From NCBI GenBank assembly GCA_023431215.1, contig JAEYXR010000011.1, positions 27,749 through 91,748 on the forward strand: a stretch of DNA of 64,000 bases, given 5' to 3'. The DNA comes from Bacillota bacterium (GTDB lineage: Bacteria; Bacillota; Clostridia; Oscillospirales; Ruminococcaceae). Made by a program: the position numbers and the translations under genes. This document shows, piece by piece, positions 42,381 to 51,386 of this stretch (within the stretch, counting starts at the first letter, position 1; each line of letters starts with the position of its first letter). The notes under the pieces are model-generated. The model was not told the DNA's origin. It saw nothing but the letters and a program-made list of their open reading frames with translations, and did not search any database.

Positions 42381-45300
42381 ATGATGGAGAACAACCGGTG
42401 GAATCAGCTGCAGCAGACCAAATGGTTTTGGCCTGTCTGCGTGGGTGCGGCGGTATGTGTTTTGGGCGTTTTTGCAACTTTCTTTTTCAGCGGAGTTTCG
42501 GTAACTCCTACTTTGTCAAACAGTGAAGGTATATCTCCGGCATCGGCTTTTACCATTGCTGCGCCGGGGCAAAAGGAGCAGAGCCTGCGGCAAAAAATTA
42601 CCACCGAGCCGCCGGTGGCTTATTCCCTGCAAAAAGAGTCGGGAAGCTTTGTGCTGCGCCCCTTGGCTCCCCTTGTGCCAAACAGCAGCTTTATCATAAA
42701 AATTGGAGGCAAAAAATTTACCTATCAGGTGCGGAATGCTTTGGTGGTGTCCTCCCATTTTCCCACAGACAAAGGGCAAAAGGTGACATCACGCTCCGGC
42801 ATTGAGTTTACCTTTAACACCAACCACCTTACCCTGGAGGATTTTGAAAAGGCACTAAGCATTCAGCCCATTATTCAGGGTCGTGTGGAGCAGGGGGATG
42901 GACGCTATGTGTTTTACCCCCAAAAGGGTATGGACTATGAAACCACATATACCGTGCGCCTAAATCCTCCCCTTGCCACCCCGGATGGCGCCAAGCTGGA
43001 ACAGGAAGTGGTATTTTCCTTTACCACCTGTTCCAAAGAGGAAGAAGAGGAGGCATATTTCTTTCAGCTAAACGATGGACTTTCCTACAATTCTCTTACC
43101 ACAGAAGCACCTGTAGTGCCCATGTATCTGGATACTGTTTTTGACAAGCAGCCGGTATCTGTCAAGGTGTATCGGTGTGGGGATGCGGCTGCCTACCGTG
43201 AGGAGCTGATCAAGTATAACAGCAACCGTCGGAGCGGTCTGGGCTTTATAGATACCTCTGCCATGACCCAGGTAAGCACCTTTGAGGCGGTGCCTTTTCG
43301 GCTGGTACAGGATGACACTGTGCAAAGCGGAGGTAAGGGATACTACAATAGCAGTGCTCTGGTGGTTCAGTTCCCCGAAGCATTGGAGGAGGGCTACTAT
43401 GCAGCAGAGTTTACTGTCCAAAGCAGCCCCGAGGCAGAGGGAGGCCAAAGAACCATTACCCGGCACATGCTGCTGCAGGTAAGTGACCTGTCGGTGTTCC
43501 ACATGCGGTGGGACAAAAACCTTTTGCTGTGGGTAAACAATGCCAAAACCGGAGAGCCGGTGGAGGGTGCGGAGCTAATCATAGAGACGGGGTACCCCGC
43601 CGCTGCCGTTACCGGCAAGGATGGTGTGGCCTATGTGGATGATGCACAGCTCACTGCAGACAACACCCGGTACGAACAATGTTTGTTTACCGTTTCTGCG
43701 CGGGACAAAACCTTTGTGGACAGCAGCAGTTTTTATGACTATGATGACGAACAGGAGCGTGCCTCCCACAAATATAACTACTATTTATTTACCGACCGGC
43801 CAATTTACCGCACGACAGATACCATGAAGGTTTGGGGGATGATACGCCCCAGAGAATCCTCCACCCCCAAGCCTGAGACGGTAACGCTGGAGCTTAACGG
43901 TGAAAAAACACAGGTAACCCCTGCAAGCAACGGACTGTTTACAGCAGAAATTACCTTTAGCGGTATGCAGGGCGGCGACTGGCCCAGGCTGCAGCTGATG
44001 CTGGAGGATTTGGTTGTGGGTGACCAGTACGTGCGAATTGAGGATTATGTAAAGCCTGTTTATACTGCGCAAAGTAGTACCGACCGGCCGGTTTACCTGC
44101 TGCCAAGAGGTGATAAGCCAGTGGTAACACTGGAGGTTTCTACCTTTGACGGAACACCGGCACCGGACTTTTCGGTAATAACCGAAAGCTGGAGTGATAT
44201 GGCCTTTGACAAAGGCGGACAGCAGCTGCGCACCGACAAGGAGGGCAGGCTGACAATCCCCCTGACTGTCAGGAATTATGAGACCACAGACTCCTGGTAC
44301 CCTTATTCCTACGACTATCGTTTTTCCAACAACGAGGCAGAGGCAGAGAACTTTTATCAATACGGCAGTGTGTATGCCATTCACCGTGATATTATGCTAC
44401 AGGGTCAGGTGGAAGAAAAAAGCGGGGGCACAAGGGTGCTCGTCACCACCAACAAAATAGATACCTCCCGCATTAAGACTCAGGAGGATTTGTGGCAAAC
44501 CGAGCTTTTAAAGGGTGAGGCAGTGACTAAAAATGTAGAGGCGTCGCTGTACAAAATCTACTACACCAAGGAAGAAGCAGGCGTAAGCTATGACTATATC
44601 AATCGGGAAATGGTGACTGCTTATACCTATGTGCGCCATGAGGATTTGGAGCAGCAATATACCATCACAACCCAACAGGGCAGCTATGCGCTGGATGGTC
44701 TGCCAAAGAGCACCGACCATGAGTGGTATCGTCTGGAACTTACCACCACCGATTCTACCGGTAGGATGGTGCGCTACCAGGTGTATTTAAGCAACCCCTG
44801 GGAATATGGTTACCGCAGCAACGACGGAACCCACCGTTATGTGCTGGATAAGCAGGTTAGTGCCGAAGAAGCACAGGTAGCTACTCAGGTAAATGCAGGA
44901 GACGGCTATTATTATAAGCCCTACAGCGAGCTAAGCGCATCCTTTGGGGATGGCGAGAACGTGACCTTTGTACTGATGGATAACGATGAGCCCATGGAGA
45001 ATTTTAAGGGTCGGCTGCTGTACACGGTGGTGCAGGATGATTTCCACCACACTGCCGTCACCCAAAAGGGCGAGGTGGTAATGCCCTTTGGTGAGGACCT
45101 TGTGCCAAACTATATCATTACAGGCGCCTATTTTGACGGAAAGCACATTTACGCTTTGGAAGACAGGTACATGAGATTTTCACCACAAAAACGGGCACTG
45201 GAGGTAAGCGTTACCACCGATCAAGACCGCTATCAGCCTGCCGACAATGCCAAGGTTACCGTCACCGTAACCGATAAGACCACCGGCAAACCCCAGCCGG

Positions 45301-47366
45301 GTGCCGAAGTGGTGCTCAGCGTGGTGGATGAAGCAATTTTTGCCCTGCAAGAACAGAATATAGATGTATTAAACAGCATTTACCGCAGTATCTATTGGCC
45401 CTACCCGCAAAAATACACCTCTTTCCGCCAACCGGGCTATAACAACGCCGGAGAAAAAGGCGGCGGAGGCGGCGGAGACGGCCAGATGCGTGTAGATTTT
45501 AAGGATACCGCATGGTTCCAAAACGGCATTACAGCCAAAGACGGAACCTTTACCACAGCAGTTCAGCTCCCTAACAACATTACCAGCTGGCGGTTTACCG
45601 CTCTTGCCCTGACCGATGACGGCAAGGCGGGCAGTACCAAGGAAAAGGCAGCTGCAACCAAGGACTATTTTGTGACCCCCATTGTCAGCGAGCAGCTGCT
45701 GGCAGGAGACACCCTTGCGGTGGGGCTGCGCAGCTCCGGCGTAGGCGTATCCGCCAACGACCAAGCCGATTACACCGTTACGGTTAAAAATTTGGAAACA
45801 GGGAAGGAAGAATCCACAACCGCCGGCGGCAGGCTGCGCACACTGGAAACGGCTACCTTTGACGGCCTTTCGGCAGGTAACTACACTGTTACCGTAAAAG
45901 GACGGTGCAAGGACTTTATCGACGGAGTTCAGCTTCCGGTGACTATTGTGGAGTCGGGAATTGAGGTCAGCCGGGTGGCAACCTTTAACCTTAAGGACGG
46001 TATTTCGGTAACACCCCTGCGCTACCCTGTTACTGTTGCACTGTATGACCAAAGCATGGTGACCTACAACAAGGTATTTTCCAATCTTCTTCAAAAAGGC
46101 TCTGGAATACGCACCGATGCACGACTGGTGCGGGTATTCATCGCCAAGGAATATCAAAATCAGGGGATAGACAGTTATCTAAGCGAGGTTACCCAGCAGG
46201 ATGCCAAGCTGCTGCGGGAGGGAACCTTATTCGGTGTATTGCCGTACGCCCAGCCGGATGCCGAGCTTACCGTAAAAATGATACTGGCCGCGCCTGAACT
46301 TGTAAGCAAAAACGGTTTGTATGAGCTGGGGCTGCAGGGGGCAGGTGCCGGAGAATCGGTGGCTGTGCGCTATTTGGCAGAGGCATTAAACGGAGAAGAT
46401 AACAAAGCGGAAATAAAGGCGATATTAGACGAGGGTCTGGCTTCCTTTACCGATGAAGCCTATCTGGCGGCTGCACTGGCAGTGTCGGAGGAACCCGCCG
46501 CCGCCACTGCCTGGTATGACCGTGCGGTACGCCCTAATTTGATGGAACTACAAGGCGTATCGGGAGAAAGGGTGCTGGCAGTAAAAGCGCAGAAGGACAG
46601 TAGCCAGGACGACTGTACAGCGGCGGCATCCATGGTGGCAACCCTTCTGCAGCACAGCGACGCAAGCCAATTGGTAAGCTATCTGGCGCAAAAGGACAGC
46701 ATCTATGAGCCGTATTATTTGGAACAGCTGTTGTACCTGACACGCTGGCAGCCTGCCAAAGCACAAGGTGCCAAGGTAAGCTGGCAGCAGGACGGAAAAA
46801 CTGTTACCAAGGAGCTGGGCCGCAGCACCGAGTATCTATCTTTGAGCCGCCAGCAGTTGGCAGAAGCAAACTTTAAGGTGCAGGCAGGTACCGTGTATGC
46901 AGATGTGTATTATGCCGCTCCAGCGCAGGAGGTAAAGGACGATGAGAACAAGCTCATTGGCATGACAAAAACAATTACCCCCGTCAATGGAGACAGCTTT
47001 CAGGTGGGTGACCTTGTAAAAATTACCATTACCGCCGACCTGGGACTGTTTGATGGTGACATTGGAGAAGGAGAGCTGGTCATTGAAGATTATCTGCCCT
47101 CCGGTATGCGCTTTGAGCAGTATGGAGCCACTTATCAGGCAGCCCAGTATAACCCCGATAATTTTTGGTATTTAAGCAACCGGGAGCAGCAAAGAATCAG
47201 GTTTGGCGCCTGGGTTACAGGCAAAAGCCTAAAACTGCAGCCTGTGGTATACTATGCCCGCTGCACCACCCCCGGCAGTTATGTGGTGGAAAGCACCTAC
47301 ATGAGCAGCCAGACCGGCCCTGTATGGGGCAGTACCCAGCGAGACACCATTGTAATAGAGCCATGA
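42381..47366 (+). CDS. Alpha-2-macroglobulin-like envelope protein without a thioester Cys
   Basis: The 1661-residue protein has one N-terminal membrane anchor (WFWPVCVGAAVCVLGVFATFFF) and then macroglobulin-type beta domains. YYLFTDRPIYRTTDTMKVWG marks the MG/BRD region near residue 470. QPGAEVVLSVVDEAIFAL and a Gly-rich insert (GEKGGGGGGDGQMRVDF) lead into FQNGITAKDGTF and LPNNITSWRFTALALTDDG, diagnostic of the A2M core. The region where CxEQ would form the thioester reads REGTLFGVLPYAQPDAE, with no Cys, so covalent trapping is not expected. It ends in a receptor-like domain. MEMO-like and other lipoprotein genes follow. GGAGG precedes two ATGs (42381, 42384). Confidence 0.88.
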   Translation: MMENNRWNQLQQTKWFWPVCVGAAVCVLGVFATFFFSGVSVTPTLSNSEGISPASAFTIAAPGQKEQSLRQKITTEPPVAYSLQKESGSFVLRPLAPLVPNSSFIIKIGGKKFTYQVRNALVVSSHFPTDKGQKVTSRSGIEFTFNTNHLTLEDFEKALSIQPIIQGRVEQGDGRYVFYPQKGMDYETTYTVRLNPPLATPDGAKLEQEVVFSFTTCSKEEEEEAYFFQLNDGLSYNSLTTEAPVVPMYLDTVFDKQPVSVKVYRCGDAAAYREELIKYNSNRRSGLGFIDTSAMTQVSTFEAVPFRLVQDDTVQSGGKGYYNSSALVVQFPEALEEGYYAAEFTVQSSPEAEGGQRTITRHMLLQVSDLSVFHMRWDKNLLLWVNNAKTGEPVEGAELIIETGYPAAAVTGKDGVAYVDDAQLTADNTRYEQCLFTVSARDKTFVDSSSFYDYDDEQERASHKYNYYLFTDRPIYRTTDTMKVWGMIRPRESSTPKPETVTLELNGEKTQVTPASNGLFTAEITFSGMQGGDWPRLQLMLEDLVVGDQYVRIEDYVKPVYTAQSSTDRPVYLLPRGDKPVVTLEVSTFDGTPAPDFSVITESWSDMAFDKGGQQLRTDKEGRLTIPLTVRNYETTDSWYPYSYDYRFSNNEAEAENFYQYGSVYAIHRDIMLQGQVEEKSGGTRVLVTTNKIDTSRIKTQEDLWQTELLKGEAVTKNVEASLYKIYYTKEEAGVSYDYINREMVTAYTYVRHEDLEQQYTITTQQGSYALDGLPKSTDHEWYRLELTTTDSTGRMVRYQVYLSNPWEYGYRSNDGTHRYVLDKQVSAEEAQVATQVNAGDGYYYKPYSELSASFGDGENVTFVLMDNDEPMENFKGRLLYTVVQDDFHHTAVTQKGEVVMPFGEDLVPNYIITGAYFDGKHIYALEDRYMRFSPQKRALEVSVTTDQDRYQPADNAKVTVTVTDKTTGKPQPGAEVVLSVVDEAIFALQEQNIDVLNSIYRSIYWPYPQKYTSFRQPGYNNAGEKGGGGGGDGQMRVDFKDTAWFQNGITAKDGTFTTAVQLPNNITSWRFTALALTDDGKAGSTKEKAAATKDYFVTPIVSEQLLAGDTLAVGLRSSGVGVSANDQADYTVTVKNLETGKEESTTAGGRLRTLETATFDGLSAGNYTVTVKGRCKDFIDGVQLPVTIVESGIEVSRVATFNLKDGISVTPLRYPVTVALYDQSMVTYNKVFSNLLQKGSGIRTDARLVRVFIAKEYQNQGIDSYLSEVTQQDAKLLREGTLFGVLPYAQPDAELTVKMILAAPELVSKNGLYELGLQGAGAGESVAVRYLAEALNGEDNKAEIKAILDEGLASFTDEAYLAAALAVSEEPAAATAWYDRAVRPNLMELQGVSGERVLAVKAQKDSSQDDCTAAASMVATLLQHSDASQLVSYLAQKDSIYEPYYLEQLLYLTRWQPAKAQGAKVSWQQDGKTVTKELGRSTEYLSLSRQQLAEANFKVQAGTVYADVYYAAPAQEVKDDENKLIGMTKTITPVNGDSFQVGDLVKITITADLGLFDGDIGEGELVIEDYLPSGMRFEQYGATYQAAQYNPDNFWYLSNREQQRIRFGAWVTGKSLKLQPVVYYARCTTPGSYVVESTYMSSQTGPVWGSTQRDTIVIEP

Positions 47367-48331
47367 GAAAGTCTATGAATACCAAGTTAAATTTACTATG
47401 CCCGCTGTTGGCACTGCTGCTGGCGGTGGGCTGTGCCCAGCCCAAAATCACAATAACGGCGCCCCCTGCCGCCTCGTCTTTGGAGGCAGGCGTACAAAAC
47501 AGTGTGGCACAGCCGACCAATACCCGCATGCGCTGTCTTTTTTACGACAGTTCTCAGCTGGAGGTAGGCATTCAAAATGCGCCCCTGTATCAGGCAGAAG
47601 GTGACCTAACAGCCGGAATGATTCCTCATCATCTGCTGGCGGCAGATATGATAGCCGGTTTTTTTGAGCTTGCTGCCGAACAGCAACCCTACGATGCGGT
47701 GCTGATTGTATCTCCCAGCCATTTTGGCCAAAACTGTCAAAGTATGGTGACCACAGCAAGAAAAGGATGGCAGACCCCCTTTGGCCTGATAGATGGGGAT
47801 GAGGAGCTTGCCCGGGCGCTGCTGGACAATACAACCATAGCGGCAGAGGACAACCCAACCGCTGTGGAGCTGGATCATGGCGGGGCAGGACTGGTGCCCC
47901 TTGTGGCGCGTTATCTGCCGGATACCCCTGTGACTGTCTGCCTGCTTAGCAACCGCCTGAGCAGAGAACGGCTGGAGGCAGTACGGCAGGTTATTGCCCA
48001 GCAGCGGCAAGAGAGAAGAATTTTGCTGGTGGTATCGGCAGACTGCTCTCACTACCTGCAGCCCCAGGAAGCGCATCGTCGGGATGAGGATACCATCAGC
48101 GCCATAGAGAGCTTGGATTTGGAAAAGATTTTGAGCTATACCGACGCAAATATAGACTCACCCCAAGCCGTTTCACTGCTGCTGGATGCCGCAGGAGAAG
48201 CAGATACAACACTTACTCTACTGGACCATTCGGCATCCAACAGTAAGCTGCCCCACGGGCCGCAAAATCCCATTTATTTTGAGGGCGTTACCAGTTATCT
48301 GGTGTATGCGGTCACAAAAAACACACCCTGA
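47363..48331 (+). CDS. MEMO-like (AmmeMemoRadiSam system protein B) lipoprotein
   Basis: The 322-residue protein has a lipoprotein signal (LNLLCPLLALLLAVGC, Cys about 24). It then has the MEMO fold: AGMIPHHLLAADMIAG, VLIVSPSHFGQN, DHGGAGLVPLVARYL and LLVVSADCSHYL. The His residues in IPHH, SPSH and CSHY correspond to the metal-site residues of MEMO proteins. Family members are usually cytoplasmic, so an exported lipid-anchored version is unusual. The ATG overlaps the A2M stop by 4 bases, coupling the two. It may be a metal-dependent envelope enzyme; the reaction is unknown. The two other AmmeMemoRadiSam partners are not present in the window. Confidence 0.82.
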   Translation: MRKSMNTKLNLLCPLLALLLAVGCAQPKITITAPPAASSLEAGVQNSVAQPTNTRMRCLFYDSSQLEVGIQNAPLYQAEGDLTAGMIPHHLLAADMIAGFFELAAEQQPYDAVLIVSPSHFGQNCQSMVTTARKGWQTPFGLIDGDEELARALLDNTTIAAEDNPTAVELDHGGAGLVPLVARYLPDTPVTVCLLSNRLSRERLEAVRQVIAQQRQERRILLVVSADCSHYLQPQEAHRRDEDTISAIESLDLEKILSYTDANIDSPQAVSLLLDAAGEADTTLTLLDHSASNSKLPHGPQNPIYFEGVTSYLVYAVTKNTP

Positions 48332-48365
48332 ATGAAGCCATGATGTCCCAGAAGGAGAACGACCA

Positions 48366-49673
48366 ATGAATCCATTGATAAAGCGCAGTTTTATTGCTGC
48401 AACTGCTCTGGTGCTGGCTGCCTCAGCCCTTACCGGCTGCAGTAAGGAGCAAACAAATCCAGGCAGCCAAGGCACCTCCTCTCTCTCCTCACAATCTCAG
48501 GAGCAGGTACAAAAAGGAGACATTCCTTTGACCATGGAGGGCGTGCTAACCTTTTACCAAAGCCGCACTCAAACCACCTATGGCGCCACGATAGAGGAAA
48601 AAACAATCTACCTGCCGGTGGATAAAAGGGTGGAGCAGGGGCTGACGGCACAGGTGCTCAATGACCTCATAGACGAAGCAGGTATGTATACGCCCTATTG
48701 GGTAGAACAAATAGAGGAAAAAGATGGTGTTGCTGTGGTAAACATCAGCGGTGAGCCCAACCCCGATTTTGAAAACCGCATGTTTTACGATACCATTGCC
48801 ATGACCCTGCTGCAAAGCTGCCCCGTACAGTCTGTGAGCTTTTTGTTGGATGGTGCACCCGCTCCGCTGCAGGCACAGCAGCAGGACAGTACAGCCTTTA
48901 CTCCGGCAACGCTGAACGTTCCTAAACTATCTCAAAAGGAGTATACCCAGCTGCGTCAGCAGGTGCCTTATTCCCAGGTGGTGGAAAAGTATCGGCAGCA
49001 GCAGGCGCTGCAAGGCTATGATTATACACGTCCCATAGACTCCTGGGACCTAAAAGGAGATGCCCGTGCCAAGAAGATTTTAGATACCATTGCCAACATC
49101 ACCCGCCTGAATATTCCCGAAACAGACTTTTTAACCATTGAAGAAGCACCCAACCACTTTATTCAAATGGCAGCACTTGTTAATGTTCCCAGTGTGTATT
49201 GGGGGCAGGTAAACGAGTTTTCCGACGTTAATACCTATCCGCAGCTGGAGCCTTTGGAGGAAGCGGTGTGGGATTTTCAGGGCTATTTACAGGAGCATGT
49301 GGAGCAAGCCGCCAAAGAGTTGTTTGGGCCGGAGGTAACACTGACCCACACCAACAAAGGGCTCAGTCCTTGGCAGTATCACGAATACGCCGGGGTATAT
49401 ACTCCGCCCCACATGGGTACACCATACCCCACCTGCTATTTACTAGACTATACAAAAGATGGAGCCACCATTACCGCAACGGTGGCATACAGTGCGTACT
49501 TTACCGGCTTTGGCGGTGTGGATGAAGCGGAACAGCTGCTTGCAGGTGAAATGGGGGAGGAGGCCTTTGTTACCCAGCGGGCAGAGCGCCACAGCTTTAC
49601 CCTCAGGCAAAGCACAGACGGAAAGCTGTACTTAACAGGGCACAAGCTTTTGGGCAATGGGAATACCCCTTGA
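48366..49673 (+). CDS. Lipoprotein with GerMN-like N-terminal part
   Basis: The 435-residue protein has a lipoprotein signal ending SALTGCSKEQ, followed by a Ser/Gln-rich linker. Residues about 70-150 (KTIYLPVDKRVEQGLTAQVL ... VAVVNISGEPNPDFENRMFY) resemble the GerMN/sporulation-germination domain. The rest, including YTPPHMGTPYPTCYLLDYT, is not recognised. It is the third gene in the A2M cluster, 34 bases after the MEMO-like gene with its own AAGGAGAA site. Probably an envelope component; function unknown. Confidence 0.65.
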   Translation: MNPLIKRSFIAATALVLAASALTGCSKEQTNPGSQGTSSLSSQSQEQVQKGDIPLTMEGVLTFYQSRTQTTYGATIEEKTIYLPVDKRVEQGLTAQVLNDLIDEAGMYTPYWVEQIEEKDGVAVVNISGEPNPDFENRMFYDTIAMTLLQSCPVQSVSFLLDGAPAPLQAQQQDSTAFTPATLNVPKLSQKEYTQLRQQVPYSQVVEKYRQQQALQGYDYTRPIDSWDLKGDARAKKILDTIANITRLNIPETDFLTIEEAPNHFIQMAALVNVPSVYWGQVNEFSDVNTYPQLEPLEEAVWDFQGYLQEHVEQAAKELFGPEVTLTHTNKGLSPWQYHEYAGVYTPPHMGTPYPTCYLLDYTKDGATITATVAYSAYFTGFGGVDEAEQLLAGEMGEEAFVTQRAERHSFTLRQSTDGKLYLTGHKLLGNGNTP

Positions 49674-49682
49674 TGTACAATA

Positions 49683-49726
49683 ACAAAAACCCCCTTTGGC
49701 TTCTTTTAAGCCAAAGGGGGTTTTAC
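49683..49726. terminator. Bidirectional terminator between the A2M cluster and purA
   Basis: AAAACCCCCTTTGGCTT pairs with AAGCCAAAGGGGGTTTT around CTTTT; it is almost perfect and serves both converging transcripts. Confidence 0.92.
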
Positions 49727-49740
49727 TATTCAGTTGGTAC

Positions 49741-51018
49741 TTAACGGTAGATAATATCTTCACGGGCGGGGCCGTTGGAAACCATGGAGATGCGTACGCC
49801 CAGGTGCTTTTCGGCAAACTCAATGTAGTCGCGGCAGGCCTCGGGTAGCTGATCGTAGATGCGGATACCGCGGATGTCACATTTCCAGCCGGGTAACACC
49901 TCCAGAATAGGCTTTGCTTTTTTCAGCAAAGGGGTAGAGGGAAAATAGTCCACACGCTGTCCGTCAATTTCATAGGCCACACAGACGGGAATTTCTTCCA
50001 GGTAACCCAGAGCATCCAGTACGGTAAATGCCACCTGAGTGGCACCCTGTACCTGACAGCCGTAGCGGCTTGCCACCATATCCAGCCAGCCCATGCGGCG
50101 GGGGCGTCCGGTGGTTGCACCATACTCGCCGCCATCGCCGCCGCGGCGACGCAGCTCGTCGGCTTCTTCCCCAAATATTTCGCTGACAAACTCGCCTGCG
50201 CCCACTGCGCTGGAATATGCCTTTACCACACAGACAATATCATCTATTTCATGAGGGGGCAGGCCGGCGCCTACAGCACCATAGCCTGCAATGGTATTGG
50301 AGGAGGTGACCATGGGGTAAATGCCAAAGTCGGTATCCTTTAGTGCGCCCAACTGGCCCTCCAGCAATATTTTTTTACCCTGGGCTCTTGCCTTTGTCAA
50401 ATAGTCAAAGGTATCGGCAACATAGGGTGCCAAAATCTCCTTATAATTCATAAGGGTGGCATATACACCGTCTACGGTCAGGGGCTCCTTGTGGTACAGG
50501 TGTGTGAGCAGAGTGTTTTTGATATCGATAACCTGTGCAATTTTTTGGCGCAGGGCGGCCTCTTCTTCCCACAGCTCACAAACCTGAAAGCCGATTTTTG
50601 CCACCTTGTCTGAATAAAAAGGGGCAATGCCCGACTTGGTAGAGCCAAAGCTGCGACCGCCCAGACGTTCTTCTTCGTAAGCGTCCAGTAGGACATGATA
50701 AGGCATTACCAGCTGGCAGCGGTCGGAAATTAAAATTTTGGGTGTGGGCACACCGCGCTCCACAATGGAAGCCAGTTCCTTTGCAAAATTTTCTACCGAC
50801 AGGGCAACACCATTGCCAATGATACTGGTGATATTGTGATTAAACACCCCCGAGGGCAGCTGATGGAGTGCAAATTTTCCGTATTCGTTTACAATGGTGT
50901 GGCCGGCATTGCTGCCTCCCTGAAAACGGATGACGATATCCGCCTGTTGTGCCAGCATGTCAGTGAGCTTGCCTTTGCCTTCGTCGCCCCAGTTGGCGCC
51001 TACAATAGCCATTGCCAT
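49741..51018 (-). CDS. purA: Adenylosuccinate synthetase
   Basis: PurA joins IMP and aspartate with GTP to form adenylosuccinate, the first step from IMP to AMP. The 425-residue protein has the P-loop WGDEGKGK near residue 13, RFQGGSNAGHT near residue 40, the central TGRPRRMGWLD and the GTP-binding KPILEVLPGW region near the C-terminus. Length fits. The start at 51018 follows AAAGGA with a slightly long gap; ATG at 51012 is possible. It stands alone on the minus strand. Confidence 0.96.
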   Translation of the reverse strand: MAMAIVGANWGDEGKGKLTDMLAQQADIVIRFQGGSNAGHTIVNEYGKFALHQLPSGVFNHNITSIIGNGVALSVENFAKELASIVERGVPTPKILISDRCQLVMPYHVLLDAYEEERLGGRSFGSTKSGIAPFYSDKVAKIGFQVCELWEEEAALRQKIAQVIDIKNTLLTHLYHKEPLTVDGVYATLMNYKEILAPYVADTFDYLTKARAQGKKILLEGQLGALKDTDFGIYPMVTSSNTIAGYGAVGAGLPPHEIDDIVCVVKAYSSAVGAGEFVSEIFGEEADELRRRGGDGGEYGATTGRPRRMGWLDMVASRYGCQVQGATQVAFTVLDALGYLEEIPVCVAYEIDGQRVDYFPSTPLLKKAKPILEVLPGWKCDIRGIRIYDQLPEACRDYIEFAEKHLGVRISMVSNGPAREDIIYR

Positions 51019-51317
51019 AATAAGTCCCAATCCTTTCTATCCAAACAACATGGGTGAAGAAACTACCCTCATTTTCAGGTGCGGGTTGCTTCAATGAGAA
51101 TAAAATTTTCTTTTCTACCATGATTGTAACACAAGTTTTAAAAAGCCAAACATACAAAGTTCTACCGTTTAATATAAGTAAATCTAATATTAAAATGATT
51201 TAATATTAGATTTAATGTTGTTTAGTGCCACTATTTTAAAAATTAGATGCCCATAGCCCGTCATCACACAGTATCCGCAAAAATGGGCGGACAATTCGTT
51301 AGGTGCCGTAGATAAAA
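51019..51317. other. Gene-free region upstream of purA with an AT-rich perfect palindrome
   Basis: TAAATCTAATATTAAA (51179-51194) pairs exactly with TTTAATATTAGATTTA (51199-51214) around ATGA, a 16-bp arm with almost no GC. It is too weak and untailed for a normal terminator. It could be an operator, a protein-bound or cruciform site, or a small inverted-repeat element. No gene is seen. Confidence 0.5.
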
Positions 51318-51361
51318 AAACGAGGCTTTGTCCTTTTATTCAAACGACAAGGCCTCGTGCT
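51318..51361 (-). terminator. Terminator after rmuC
   Basis: On the minus strand ACGAGGC-CTTGTC pairs with GACAAA-GCCTCGT, followed by seven T. Confidence 0.88.
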
Positions 51362-51386
51362 TTTATATTTCGCTATATTTCCGCTT

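Noticed and set aside
45900..46400. Thioester CxEQ motif in the A2M-like protein
   Set aside because: The equivalent region contains no Cys, so a thioester was not annotated.
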